Part shown: positions 24,806-33,769 of the stretch, one piece after another
Layout of the letters: every line of letters begins with the position of its first letter
Numbering within the stretch: the stretch's first letter is position 1
NCBI RefSeq assembly: GCF_017115085.1
Contig: NZ_JABXKJ010000210.1
Span: 1-56,793, forward strand
Source of the DNA: Nostoc sp. NMS7
GTDB taxonomy: Bacteria; Cyanobacteriota; Cyanobacteriia; Cyanobacteriales; Nostocaceae
DNA: 56,793 nt
Reading direction: 5' to 3'
Made by a program: the position numbers and the translations under genes
Notes under the pieces: generated by a model
The model's input: the letters and a program-made list of their open reading frames with translations, nothing else
Databases searched by the model: none
What the model was told of the DNA's origin: nothing

Positions 24806-25822
24806 ATGACAATCTTACAAGTTGTGGATAAAGAGTTTTCACAAGTTCCCGTCATTGATATTAGTACATTAGTTTCTCAAACTAGCAACTATTCTGATGT
24901 AATTGCAAACCAAATTAGACAAGCTCTCCAAGATTACGGTTTTTTCTACATCGTTGGACATGGAGTTGATCAACAACTACAAAAGCAACTAGAACATCTC
25001 AGCCAACAGTTTTTCGCGCAGGATGTAGAAACTAAACTCAAAATTCGTATGGCTCTTGGTGGTAGAGCATGGCGAGGATATTTCCTAGTTGGGAACGAGT
25101 TAACATCAGGTAGACCGGACTTAAAAGAAGGTATTTACTTCGGTGCAGAACTAGAAGAAAACCATCCACTTGTGAAAGCTAGTACACCAATGCACGGTCG
25201 CAATCTTTTTCCATCTAACATTCCCCATTTTAGGGAAACAGTACTGGATTATATAGACTCAATGACCAAACTCGGACATATCCTAATGGCTGGTATTGCT
25301 CTTAGTTTGGGATTAAAAGAATCATATTTTGCAGACCGTTATACAAAAGACCCATTGATATTATTTCGGATTTTCAATTACCCTCCTAATTCATCATCTC
25401 AATCTGAATGGGGTGTTGGCGAACATACAGATTACGGAGTATTAACTATACTCAAGCAAGATAACGTCGGCGGATTACAAGTCAAATCAAAGTCTGGTTG
25501 GATAGATGCACCTCCTATACCTGGTTCATTTGTATGCAACATTGGGGATATGCTCGATCGCATGACACAAGGACTATATCGCTCAACACCCCACCGCGTT
25601 CAGAACCTATCAACAAGTAATCGCCTATCATTTCCATTCTTCTTTGATCCCAATTTCAACATTGAAGTCAAACCTATTGAACTGAACGACATAGTAGTGA
25701 ATGATGATCAAAGCGATCGCTCGGATAAAGCCAGTGTTCACGAATTTGACGGAACTTATGGCGATTATCTTTTGAATAAAGTCTCCAAAGTATTTCCAGA
25801 ACTACGACAAAAAGTGCTTTAG
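24806..25822 (+). CDS. Isopenicillin N synthase-like Fe(II)/2-oxoglutarate dioxygenase
   Basis: 338 residues. The DIOX_N part (VPVIDISTLV..LQDYGFFYIVGHGV, residues 14-55) and the double-stranded helix core are clear. Iron ligands are His207 and Asp209 (GEHTDYGVLT) and His263 (STPHRV); the co-substrate pair is RLS (Arg273, Ser275). Such enzymes hydroxylate or desaturate small molecules. The gene ends 11 bases from the convergent ferredoxin gene. It lies inside the redox cluster but on the opposite strand, so co-regulation is only suggested. Confidence 0.88.
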   Translation: MTILQVVDKEFSQVPVIDISTLVSQTSNYSDVIANQIRQALQDYGFFYIVGHGVDQQLQKQLEHLSQQFFAQDVETKLKIRMALGGRAWRGYFLVGNELTSGRPDLKEGIYFGAELEENHPLVKASTPMHGRNLFPSNIPHFRETVLDYIDSMTKLGHILMAGIALSLGLKESYFADRYTKDPLILFRIFNYPPNSSSQSEWGVGEHTDYGVLTILKQDNVGGLQVKSKSGWIDAPPIPGSFVCNIGDMLDRMTQGLYRSTPHRVQNLSTSNRLSFPFFFDPNFNIEVKPIELNDIVVNDDQSDRSDKASVHEFDGTYGDYLLNKVSKVFPELRQKVL

Positions 25823-25832
25823 AGAGTCCAAA

Positions 25833-26174
25833 TTAACTTTGATAAGGACGCGGTAATTGGCGCAGTTTATGAGCCGTATCCAATTCACTATTGTTTTTTC
25901 TACCATATCCCCAACCCAAGAGGCGACGATATTCACCCATGATGTCACTTTCAATTAAATCATCCTCATTGACTTCAATCTCGGTATGAGATTCAGGTGC
26001 AACATAGAGTGCATCCGCAGGGCAATAAGCCTCACACATGAAACAAGTTTGACAGTCTTCCTTGCGGGCGATCGCAGGTGGTTGGTTAGGTACGGAGTCA
26101 AAGACATTGGTCGGACAAACTTGGACGCACAAATTGCAATTGATACAGAGTTTATGGCTGACAAGCTCAATCAT
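25833..26174 (-). CDS. 2x[4Fe-4S] ferredoxin, partner of the adjacent flavoprotein
   Basis: 113 residues from ATG 26174; the frame opens at 26264 but that overlaps the flavoprotein gene. Two Cys sets are seen: C10, C13, C16, C20 (CINCNLCVQVC) and C41, C44, C47, C51 (CQTCFMCEAYC), an AprB/PsaC-like arrangement. The C-terminal acidic tail ends GYGRKNNSEL. It starts 13 bases after the AprA-like gene, so the two form an operon and probably an electron-transfer pair. Confidence 0.85.
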   Translation of the reverse strand: MIELVSHKLCINCNLCVQVCPTNVFDSVPNQPPAIARKEDCQTCFMCEAYCPADALYVAPESHTEIEVNEDDLIESDIMGEYRRLLGWGYGRKNNSELDTAHKLRQLPRPYQS

Positions 26175-26187
26175 GATCCTGCTCCGG

Positions 26188-27834
26188 TTACGACTTTGAT
26201 ACAGTAGGTGTGGTTTGAGTGGTTTGTACTGGTGGTGTAGCGATCGCATCCGTAATCCAATCACGCCTCACCCAGAGCTTATCTAAGCCGCCTGTCGCTT
26301 GGTAATAACGCTGATTTGGATCGGTTTCGGGATAGTCCATGCGAATATGTTCGCTGCGCGTTTCCGTGCGATGTAACGCGCTAAAATATGCCCATCGTGC
26401 TACAGCCGTCAGAGCAGCCGCTCGACGAGAAAATTCCACATCGCGCACTGTATCTTGTTTCGGGTTCCCTTGGACTTGCTGCCACAGCGTTTCTAATTTG
26501 GCGAGAGAATCCAAAAGTCCCTGCTCAGAACGCAAGTAATTCTTCTCTAACGGCAACATCTGGGCTTGTACACCATGTACGATCGCCTCACTATCGAATT
26601 CAGAAGTGGGTGAAGATGGCGAACGCAATCCCACTTGACCAGCAGGACGCGCAACCCGTTCATTTGCATGAGCGCCCAGACTCTTGGCAAAGTCGGCTGC
26701 CCCAACTCCAGCCCATTGCCCTGTGGAGATTGCCCAGGCAGCATTGGGTCCACCACCCCCAGAAGCTAAACCGGCTAAAAACTCCCGCGATGCAGCATCA
26801 CCAGCAGCGTAGAGGCCAGGAACCTTTGTAGCGCAACTATCATTCACAATCCGAATCCCACCTGTACCACGGACTGTACCCTCTAAAACAAGTGTCACAG
26901 GCACTCGTTCTGTATAGGGGTCAATACCAGCTTTTGTATAAGGTAGAAAACTGATGAAATGAGACTTTTCAATCACTGCTTTAACTTCCGGTGTGGCTCG
27001 ATCCAAACGAGCATAAACGGGGCCTTTCATCAGGGCATTAGGGAGGAAAAATGGATCGCGACGACCATTGATATAGCCACCAAGATCATTGCCTGCTTCA
27101 TCAGTATAACTAGCCCAACCGAAAGGAACACCCCTAGTTACAGTGGCATTGAAAGCCGTTGAAATGGCATAGTGATTAGAAGCTTCCATACTAGAAAGTT
27201 CCCCACCAGCTTCCACTGCCATCAGCAGTCCATCACCTGTATTGGTATTGCAACCTAATGCTTTACTCAAGAATGCACAACCGCCATTCGCTAAGACTAC
27301 TGCACCAGCCCGAACGATATAGGTACGATGATGCTGCCTCTGCACACCTTTTGCTCCAGCTACTGAGCCGTCGTTAGCCAATAAAAGCTCTAGAGCCGGA
27401 CTTTGATCAAGAATCTGCACACCAACACGCAAAAGATTTTTGCGAAGTACCCGCATATATTCAGGGCCATAATAACTCTGACGCACAGATTCCCCATCTT
27501 CTTTAGGGAAATGATAGCCCCAACTTTCTACTAGGGGCAAACTTAGCCAAGTTTTTTCGATAACACGCTCGATCCAACGTAAGTTAGCGAGGTTTTTTCC
27601 TGCGCGATAACGCTCCCATAAAACTTTGTCCCAATTCTCTGGAGAAGGGGCCATGATGCCATTCCCACTAGCAGCAGCAGCACCACTCGTACCCAGAAAA
27701 CCTTTATCAACAATGATCACTTTGGCACCTTGGGATGCGGCTGCCCAGGCTGCCCAGGCTGCGGCAGGGCCACCACCAATTACCACTACATCAGCAGTTA
27801 ATTTTAGTTCATTTTCACTATGCACTGTTAGCAA
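26188..27834 (-). CDS. AprA/fumarate-reductase-like flavoprotein
   Basis: 548 residues. The FAD Rossmann motif VVVIGGGPAAAWAAW (residues 16-30) is followed by GTSGAAAASGNG and, later, GTGGIRIVNDSCA and GLYAAGDAASREF, the standard layout of the succinate dehydrogenase/fumarate reductase/adenylylsulfate reductase family. The C-terminal helical domain carries MDYPETDP. The neighbouring ferredoxin mirrors the AprAB pair, but cyanobacteria use other enzymes for sulfate, so the substrate is open. Related pairs are known near organosulfur genes elsewhere, and here GST and arylsulfotransferase-like genes are close. Confidence 0.82.
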   Translation of the reverse strand: MLTVHSENELKLTADVVVIGGGPAAAWAAWAAASQGAKVIIVDKGFLGTSGAAAASGNGIMAPSPENWDKVLWERYRAGKNLANLRWIERVIEKTWLSLPLVESWGYHFPKEDGESVRQSYYGPEYMRVLRKNLLRVGVQILDQSPALELLLANDGSVAGAKGVQRQHHRTYIVRAGAVVLANGGCAFLSKALGCNTNTGDGLLMAVEAGGELSSMEASNHYAISTAFNATVTRGVPFGWASYTDEAGNDLGGYINGRRDPFFLPNALMKGPVYARLDRATPEVKAVIEKSHFISFLPYTKAGIDPYTERVPVTLVLEGTVRGTGGIRIVNDSCATKVPGLYAAGDAASREFLAGLASGGGGPNAAWAISTGQWAGVGAADFAKSLGAHANERVARPAGQVGLRSPSSPTSEFDSEAIVHGVQAQMLPLEKNYLRSEQGLLDSLAKLETLWQQVQGNPKQDTVRDVEFSRRAAALTAVARWAYFSALHRTETRSEHIRMDYPETDPNQRYYQATGGLDKLWVRRDWITDAIATPPVQTTQTTPTVSKS

Positions 27835-28181
27835 TTTCCTTTCCTCAATAAAGTCAACTCAACGTTAAAAGGGCGGTTAGAAACCGCATCTACACGAGGC
27901 TTTACCCACACTTTGACCCTTCTCTACGAGACGCTACGCGAACCACAAAGCTCAGGGCAACGCAAGCTCAGTGACCGCCTCCGTGGGTTAAGAAACCTTG
28001 ATTTGACCTTAGTCCACGGAGGTGGACTTCGTTTGTGTAGCCGCGAATTCTATTCGCCAGGGCTTAAGTTGACACGTATGAATTCAGAAGCGCTCAGACT
28101 TTTCGCTGCGTCTGTTGCATGTTAGCGTTAGCGGGGCGTAGCCCGGCAAATTCATTCATACATTCAGCAACGCCCACAAAA
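27835..28181. repeat. Dispersed-repeat island
   Basis: No gene seen. It holds TCTACGAGACGCTACGCGAA (27924), GTTAGCGTTAGCGGGGCGTA (28123) and a lone GGTGTCAACTTAA-type end (CTTAAGTTGACAC, 28063-28075). Confidence 0.6.
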
Positions 28182-29405
28182 TTAATAAACAGATGTCAAC
28201 AATTTATCGATCGCAGCCCGAAACGCGGTTGCTGCACCAGCACTCATATCACGGGGGGCGCAGATGCGATTTCTCAAATATGCGAAAGCGATCGCCCCCA
28301 CAGCAGCGAAGATCGAATCAACACTGCTATTTTTACCACCCGTCCGACCACCCGGTAAAGTTGCACCATTGCCATGAATGAGATAATCAGCCAGTTGTCG
28401 CAGGTGAAAATCAACCGCGTCCTTAATTGTGGTAAGATCACCATCTGCGGCTATTGCTTGGACTCCAGAGTTTTTGATAATATCTGCGATCGCAACTTCC
28501 CGATTATCGCTCAATCTCTCAGCTGCTTCGGCGCGATATTGAATTTTCTCACTATCTGCCACATCCAGAGGTAAAGGATTTCCAATCGGTTCTACACCCC
28601 ATCGGCGACGCAACAGTAAATTGTTGGTGATATTATCCGACTTCACTCTGTGATAAGCAGGATGCTGATTAAGTGCGTCAAACCAAGAATTAATTCGAGG
28701 AAAGCGAGGATTTCCTTTGAGGTGATATCCCCGATATACAGGTAAATTAGCCGCCAATCTATCCAGATGGGGACTATACAAAATGTCAACTAAGCTAAAT
28801 GTACTGACAAAGTAAGCGCCGGGATATTTAGCCAAAGCTTGCTCAAGTTCATCTAACTTCGCCTCAAATGCTGCTTGTGAGTTTGCCAACTCATCAGCAT
28901 CTAGAGGTGCTTCTCTCAGGAATTTGTAAGCAATCTCTCTAAAACCGTTAGTCTCAGTCTCTTCAACCAACTGTCTAGCAACAGCGTTTTCCTTTGGATT
29001 TTCCGGCAATAATGCAGGATGAGGAAACCTTTCTTCTAAAGCCAAGAGAATATCTTTGGATTCATATACTAAGTTACCCTCAATTTTTGCTGCTGGGACA
29101 AGGGTTGTGGGAACTATGTCAGTGTACCATTTGGGTTTATTACTTAAATCAATAAACTCCGTTGCAAAGGGAATTTCCTTTTCTTCCAGAGCAAACCAAA
29201 CTCTCTCGCAGAAAGGACACCAGGAATTAGTATCTCGATAAAGCAAGACTGGCGGTTCTGTGTTTGGGGGAAGTTTATCTAAGCTGCTGGGTATTGGTGC
29301 AGTCGAAGGAGATTGTCCTGTCCTCTTCACCCTACGCGCAGGGGTATTTTTTCTAGCAGTCTCTAAAACTTCTTCCCAAGTTGACACTGTGTTTTGAATA
29401 GACAT
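28182..29405 (-). CDS. Large omega-like glutathione S-transferase
   Basis: 407 residues, about 170 longer than a normal GST. A 50-residue lead is followed by the thioredoxin fold with WCPFCERVW (Cys63, Cys66), then TLVPAAKIEGNLVYESKDIL and the helical domain to about residue 265. The remaining 140 residues are a helical extension (EKIQYRAEAAERLSDN, ATLPGGRTGG) not found in ordinary GSTs. The CPFC pair suggests thiol-disulfide or dehalogenase-like chemistry. It follows the methyltransferase gene with a 3-base gap, so they form an operon. Confidence 0.82.
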   Translation of the reverse strand: MSIQNTVSTWEEVLETARKNTPARRVKRTGQSPSTAPIPSSLDKLPPNTEPPVLLYRDTNSWCPFCERVWFALEEKEIPFATEFIDLSNKPKWYTDIVPTTLVPAAKIEGNLVYESKDILLALEERFPHPALLPENPKENAVARQLVEETETNGFREIAYKFLREAPLDADELANSQAAFEAKLDELEQALAKYPGAYFVSTFSLVDILYSPHLDRLAANLPVYRGYHLKGNPRFPRINSWFDALNQHPAYHRVKSDNITNNLLLRRRWGVEPIGNPLPLDVADSEKIQYRAEAAERLSDNREVAIADIIKNSGVQAIAADGDLTTIKDAVDFHLRQLADYLIHGNGATLPGGRTGGKNSSVDSIFAAVGAIAFAYLRNRICAPRDMSAGAATAFRAAIDKLLTSVY

Positions 29406-29408
29406 TTT

Positions 29409-30065
29409 TTACCTCGCTTTACTAGGAACGCCAGAAAACACAAATAACTGTTGTTCTTTGGGTGCAGCCAAGTTTTCACCAAGGTAACGATGAAGTCCTA
29501 CACCCATATCTCCCGTGTCCGTAAGCTTGAAGTTCACTTCCTCAAATCCAGATGCACTTAAAATTTTCCGCACATTGTCAGACAAGGGAATACCGTTAGA
29601 GTGCCCGCGAGTCCAGATGACAAAAGCACCTGGTTTACTCAGAAAACTCAGGTTATCTAGTAAGCGATTGAGTTCAGCTTCCTGTGCCAGATTGCCAAAG
29701 ACACCACACACAATCACGATATCTGCTGGTACTGCTCCTACATAGTTAGTGGCAAGAGTTGCATCATCATTGATAAACTCAATTTGCTTGGCTAAACCCA
29801 AAGACTCTATAGTTGCCCGTCCACGTTCAACTAAATTTGAATTTATTTCAACCAGTCGTGCAGAAACATCCTTCACACGGGGGTGATTTTTTAAAGTTCC
29901 TAGTAAATCTCGCCCATCACCCGCGCAAACACTCACTATTCGGATAGCGCCATCTGGTGAGGCATTCAAGCTATAAGCAATATATTCTTGCACGATTTCT
30001 AGACGCTGCTGCAATTTTGGCTCAGTGTCGTAGAGGTCGTGCCATTCATACCAATCTTTTGGCAT
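29409..30065 (-). CDS. Class I SAM-dependent methyltransferase
   Basis: 218 residues from ATG 30065; an upstream ATG at 30092 adds nine basic residues. Motif I is RIVSVCAGDGRDLLG and the acidic end of the next strand lies in ARLVEINSNL. IEFINDDAT binds the adenine, and PADIVIVCGVFGN is the region usually called motif IV. FVIWTRGHSNG is a distinctive later loop. Substrate unknown. It is the first gene of a two-gene operon with the large GST. Confidence 0.82.
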   Translation of the reverse strand: MPKDWYEWHDLYDTEPKLQQRLEIVQEYIAYSLNASPDGAIRIVSVCAGDGRDLLGTLKNHPRVKDVSARLVEINSNLVERGRATIESLGLAKQIEFINDDATLATNYVGAVPADIVIVCGVFGNLAQEAELNRLLDNLSFLSKPGAFVIWTRGHSNGIPLSDNVRKILSASGFEEVNFKLTDTGDMGVGLHRYLGENLAAPKEQQLFVFSGVPSKAR

Positions 30066-30211
30066 AAGGCGTGATTTCCGTTTGATGCACACTGTGTAGC
30101 CAGAAAATACGGTTAACTTATCAAGTAACTGTAGTTTATGGATGAAGGCAGAGTATCACAGAAATTCATCTAAAATCAAGTCTTATTAGGAAGGCTCCTA
30201 GTCTATTTCGG

Positions 30212-30400
30212 ATGAGTGAAACTGTCTACATCGAAACTAGTATTTTGGGCTACCTTACAGCCAGATCAACCAGAAATCTGATTTTGGCAGCAAACATAGA
30301 GATCACAAGAGAGTGGTGGGAGTTTCGCAAAAGTGCATTCACGGTCTACATTTCATAAGTTGTTTTAGATGAGGTGGCACGGGGAGACACCGAGATTGAC
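30212..30400 (+). pseudogene. PIN-domain toxin remnant (VapC-like)
   Basis: From ATG 30212 the frame reads MSETVYIETSILGYLTA and later ITREWWEFRKSAFTVYIS, stops at TAA 30356-30358, then continues VVLDEVARGDTE. This is the N-terminal half of a PIN domain: the first Asp is replaced by Glu in IETSILGYL and the next acidic site is in LDEVARGD. A CAA-to-TAA change (QVVLDEV) explains the stop. The C-terminal half is missing. Right border approximate. Confidence 0.65.
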
Positions 30401-30451
30401 GTTTGCTTGTCATTACCAAAAGCCGACTTACGAGGTAGCAATCATTGCATC

Positions 30452-31504
30452 ATGATCACAAATAAACGCTTTCAACTCCTACTACCAATCCGATCACCGC
30501 TCATTGCCATCGCCTCTGCTTTCATCGTCGGTGCCATGCTCATATTACTCGCTGGGGCAAATCCGATCACTGCCTACACAGCTTTATTTCAAGAATCCCT
30601 AACTACTTACTTTGGGTTTGGCAACACCCTCACCAAAATGACACCCCTATTATTCACCAGTTTAGGGGTATTAGTAGCATTACGGGCTGGTCAATTTAAT
30701 ATCGGTGGCGAAGGACAAATTTACCTCGGTGCGTTGGGTAGCACTTTAATCGGGTTATATGTGCAAGGATTACCATCTGTAATTCACATTCCCTTAGCAC
30801 TTGTGGCTGGGTTTGGGTTTGGTGCTGTTTGGGGTTGGATTCCTGGTTATCTCAAAGCTGTGCGGGGAGTCAATGAAGTCATCACTACTCTATTACTGAA
30901 TTATATTGCGGTGAATTTAGTTAGCTACTTAGTGCAAAACCCCTTAAAAGCACCAACCGCACCTAGTCCTTATTCGCCATTAATTGCTAAAGAAGCACAG
31001 TTGCCGATTATTTTACCCCAAAGTTTAGCCCATGGGGGTATAATCCTGGCGTTAATGGCGGCAGTCCTCTTGTGGGTATTATTAGCGCGATCGCCTCTAG
31101 GATACCAAATTGCCGCCGTTGGTTTTAACCCCACAGCAGCCCATTATGCGCGGATTTCGGTGAAAAATACGATCATGCTAGTAATGGCGTTAGCAGGTGG
31201 TTTAGCCGGGTTAGCGGGTGCATCTGAGGTGATGGGGTTGAAATACCGCTTATTTGAACAGGTATCATCTGGTTATGGGTTTGATGCTGTGGCGATCGCT
31301 TTTTTAAGTCGCGGTAGTATTAGCGGTGTAGTGTTGACTTCTTTATTTTTTGCCGCCTTGCGTAGTGGTGCAAATGTCATGCAACGTAGTGCGGGTGTGC
31401 CAGTGACTATAATTTATGCAATTCAAGGATTAACTGTGTTATTCATTGCCATCAGCCTCGCCATAGAAAGACGAATAAAAACGCAAAATAACGCTGAAGT
31501 TTAA
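30452..31504 (+). CDS. Nucleoside-type ABC transporter permease 1
   Basis: 350 residues from ATG 30452; the frame extends back to 30374 through the PIN remnant, which is not part of the protein. A polytopic permease of the BPD_transp_2 family, with TLTKMTPLLFTSLGVLVALRAGQFNIGGEGQIYLGALG as the landmark region (quoted as the TPLLFTSLGV and FNIGGEGQ parts). EAA-like contact lies in GFNPTAAHYARISVKN. This pattern matches NupP/YufP permeases of nucleoside importers. The second permease follows after 63 bases. No BMP binding protein or ATPase is next to them. Confidence 0.85.
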   Translation: MITNKRFQLLLPIRSPLIAIASAFIVGAMLILLAGANPITAYTALFQESLTTYFGFGNTLTKMTPLLFTSLGVLVALRAGQFNIGGEGQIYLGALGSTLIGLYVQGLPSVIHIPLALVAGFGFGAVWGWIPGYLKAVRGVNEVITTLLLNYIAVNLVSYLVQNPLKAPTAPSPYSPLIAKEAQLPIILPQSLAHGGIILALMAAVLLWVLLARSPLGYQIAAVGFNPTAAHYARISVKNTIMLVMALAGGLAGLAGASEVMGLKYRLFEQVSSGYGFDAVAIAFLSRGSISGVVLTSLFFAALRSGANVMQRSAGVPVTIIYAIQGLTVLFIAISLAIERRIKTQNNAEV

Positions 31505-31567
31505 CGCGAAAGTTTCTCTGCGATACTCTGCGCTTCCCTTAGCGTCCCTCTGCGTTAAAAAAAAACT
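31505..31567. repeat. Short dispersed repeat between permeases
   Basis: CTCTGCGATACTCTGCGC and GTCCCTCTGCGTTAAAAA resemble GTCCCTCTGCGCTTAAAAAA near 6290. It looks like an inserted repeat in the operon. Confidence 0.5.
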
Positions 31568-32509
31568 ATGAATAACCTTAACTTCCTCTCTGATTACTTA
31601 ATTGCTAGCTTAAACTTAGCAGTACCCCTAGCATTTGCTGCCCTTGGTGGAATGTACTCGGAACGCTCAGGAGTGCTAAATATTGCCCTCGAAGGGATGT
31701 TAATAACTGGTGCTTTTTCCAGTGCTGCCGCTACCTTTTATACTGGCAACCCTTGGCTTGGTGTTCTCTGTGCGTTGATTGCTGGGGGATTAGTTGGTTT
31801 ACTTCACGCTTTTATGTGTGTCACTTTATATGTTAATCAGTTAGTATCAGGGTTAGCGATTAATCTAGTAGCTGCGGGGTTGACATCGTTTTTAGCGCGG
31901 TTAGTATTTAATGGCAGTAGTACTCAAAGATTACCAGGAATTGAGCCTATGGTCATTCCTGGTCTTGCAAACATACCTATACTTGGCTCTCTGTTGTTCC
32001 AGCAAGATGTTCTTGTATATTTACTGATAACTCTAATTGCTGTCACTATCTATATTTTCTTTCATACTAGCTTTGGGCTGACTTTGCGGGCAGTGGGGGA
32101 ATATCCCCAAGCGGCTGCGACGGCTGGGCTTTCAGTATCAAGGGTGCGATATTTGGCTGTAGTAGTCAGTGGTTGTCTTGCCAGTTTAGGAGGGGCTGAT
32201 CTGACTTTGGTGCAAATAAAATTTTTTACCGAAGGGATGAGTGCAGGTAAAGGATTTATGGCGATCGCAGCCTTAATTTTTGGTAGGTGGCATCCTTTAG
32301 GTAGTACTTTGGCTTGTTTTTTATTTGGTGCTACAGAAGCTTTACAGTTACGAATTCAAGCTTTTGGTGCAAATATTCCTTATCAATTTTTAGTTATGTT
32401 ACCATACGCGATCGCTTTATTTGCATTACTAGGATTAGCCGGTAAATCTATACCGCCCCAAGCGTTAGGTGTTCCTTACTCGCCAGAAAATCAGCAAGAC
32501 AATGTGTGA
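31568..32509 (+). CDS. Nucleoside-type ABC transporter permease 2
   Basis: 313 residues, polytopic, BPD_transp_2 family. ALGGMYSERSGVLNIALEGM (residues 26-45) is the signature of the second permease of BMP/nucleoside importers (NupQ/YufQ type), and AVGEYPQAAATAGLSV is the ATPase-contact loop. It pairs with the preceding permease. An ATPase and a binding protein must come from elsewhere. Confidence 0.87.
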   Translation: MNNLNFLSDYLIASLNLAVPLAFAALGGMYSERSGVLNIALEGMLITGAFSSAAATFYTGNPWLGVLCALIAGGLVGLLHAFMCVTLYVNQLVSGLAINLVAAGLTSFLARLVFNGSSTQRLPGIEPMVIPGLANIPILGSLLFQQDVLVYLLITLIAVTIYIFFHTSFGLTLRAVGEYPQAAATAGLSVSRVRYLAVVVSGCLASLGGADLTLVQIKFFTEGMSAGKGFMAIAALIFGRWHPLGSTLACFLFGATEALQLRIQAFGANIPYQFLVMLPYAIALFALLGLAGKSIPPQALGVPYSPENQQDNV

Positions 32510-32575
32510 CTTACAGTTAGTAACTTTCACGCGATCGCTACGGCTTTGCAACACAACCAAAATTTTAATTATTAA

Positions 32576-32767
32576 TTAGATATCAATATTTATCTGTTCT
32601 ATCTGTCTAGCAGCTTTATCCCAAAGCTTTGCAGAAATCTCATCTTTCCAATGACTTCTGAGATTTTCTGCTTTTTTATGACTGATTCGTTCTAACATTT
32701 CTAGAACTGCGGCTAATGTTAATTGATCAACAATTGCCTCTAAAGAATCCATATATTCTTTTGTCAT
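32576..32767 (-). CDS. Small helical protein of unknown function
   Basis: 63 residues, with a good ribosome site (GAGGTGAGTT before ATG 32767). Two amphipathic helices (MDSLEAIVDQLTLAAVLEML and KLWDKAARQIEQINID) with no Cys or membrane segment. I do not recognise it. It stands between the permeases and the IS607 remnant. Confidence 0.55.
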   Translation of the reverse strand: MTKEYMDSLEAIVDQLTLAAVLEMLERISHKKAENLRSHWKDEISAKLWDKAARQIEQINIDI

Positions 32768-32852
32768 AACTCACCTCTTCAATAACTTAACTTCTAACAT
32801 TGTAATTGCAGTCATGGATAGCTTGCTCTAACTGTGCTATTTCTGTGAGAGT

Positions 32853-33116
32853 TTATCCCCAAGTTCTTTGCTGATACACCGTCGATGGATATAATTTCAT
32901 CCACGCATATTCAGGTATGCACATTGTGTAAGAAGTAAATACTTTTTTGATGGCATCAATCCGTTTAGAGTCAGAAGCTCTTACATCCTCAAAACTCCAA
33001 GATGCAGTTAGCAGTTCTAATCCGAAGTTGTAAACCCAACGCTTAAAACCAGCTAGCCCATGCATCAAGGAGGTTTCCACGTTATTTAGTTTGAACTCTC
33101 GCTTGATGGCAAACAT
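32853..33116 (-). pseudogene. tnpB: TnpB N-terminal fragment (IS607)
   Basis: 87 residues. REFKLNNVETSLMHGLAGFKRWVYNFGL and FTSYTMCIPEYAWMKLYPSTVYQQ (shown as short landmarks KLNNVE, GFKRWVYNFGL, PEYAWMKL, STVYQ) match the first domain of TnpB. The TAA then ends the frame and the RuvC and zinc-finger domains are absent. It starts 41 bases after tnpA. Confidence 0.72.
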
Positions 33117-33157
33117 AGCTAAACTTCTACAAACTTACTTGCTTGAATAACTATACG

Positions 33158-33769
33158 CTACTTTAAGCAAGGATCAACACCTTGAGCAATTAACTTTACT
33201 TTTTCCTTGTATTTGCGTAATCCATACAAGCGACTAGAAAAGCAATGTACGATTGACAACAAATCTTGAACCAGTTCTTCGTGGGGTGACAATGCCTCGC
33301 TATTGGCCACCACGACTGTTCCCCCTCCCCAGACAATAATTTGTTGTACCAAGTCAAAACCAAATCGGCACAGTCTGTCTTTGTGCGCTACGTACACGCA
33401 TTTGATTTCTCCCTGAATTGCCCATTGAATAATTTGGAGAAACTTTTTACGTTTAAAGTTAAGTCCACCACCTATTTCTTCGATTCTGTCAGTCACGACT
33501 ACACCGTTGGCAACACAAAACCTATCCATAGATTCAACTTGGGCTTTCAAATCATCTTTTTGTCCATGTGATGAAACACGGCAGTAGATAATTATTCTTG
33601 TTGGAAATTTACCGGACTTGAGGTTTCGAGCTAGCGCTAAGTGCGATTCTGTGTAAAGCCTTTGATTGCCTAGCGTCCTTTCCGGCGTTAGTTTTCCTTC
33701 TGTCTCCCAACGCCTTAGAGTAGATGAAGAAACGCCGATTAATCCTCCAAATTCTGAAACTTTCCACAT
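33158..33769 (-). CDS. tnpA: IS607 TnpA serine recombinase
   Basis: 203 residues, full family length. A MerR-like helix-turn-helix (VSEFGGLIGVSSSTLRRWE, residues 3-21) is followed by the serine-recombinase domain IIIYCRVSSHGQKDDLKAQ, where a Ser of RVSS is the nucleophile. AHKDRLCRFGFDLV carries the conserved DRLxR motif. It catalyses IS607 excision and insertion. It seems intact and could act in trans on related ends. Confidence 0.88.
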   Translation of the reverse strand: MWKVSEFGGLIGVSSSTLRRWETEGKLTPERTLGNQRLYTESHLALARNLKSGKFPTRIIIYCRVSSHGQKDDLKAQVESMDRFCVANGVVVTDRIEEIGGGLNFKRKKFLQIIQWAIQGEIKCVYVAHKDRLCRFGFDLVQQIIVWGGGTVVVANSEALSPHEELVQDLLSIVHCFSSRLYGLRKYKEKVKLIAQGVDPCLK

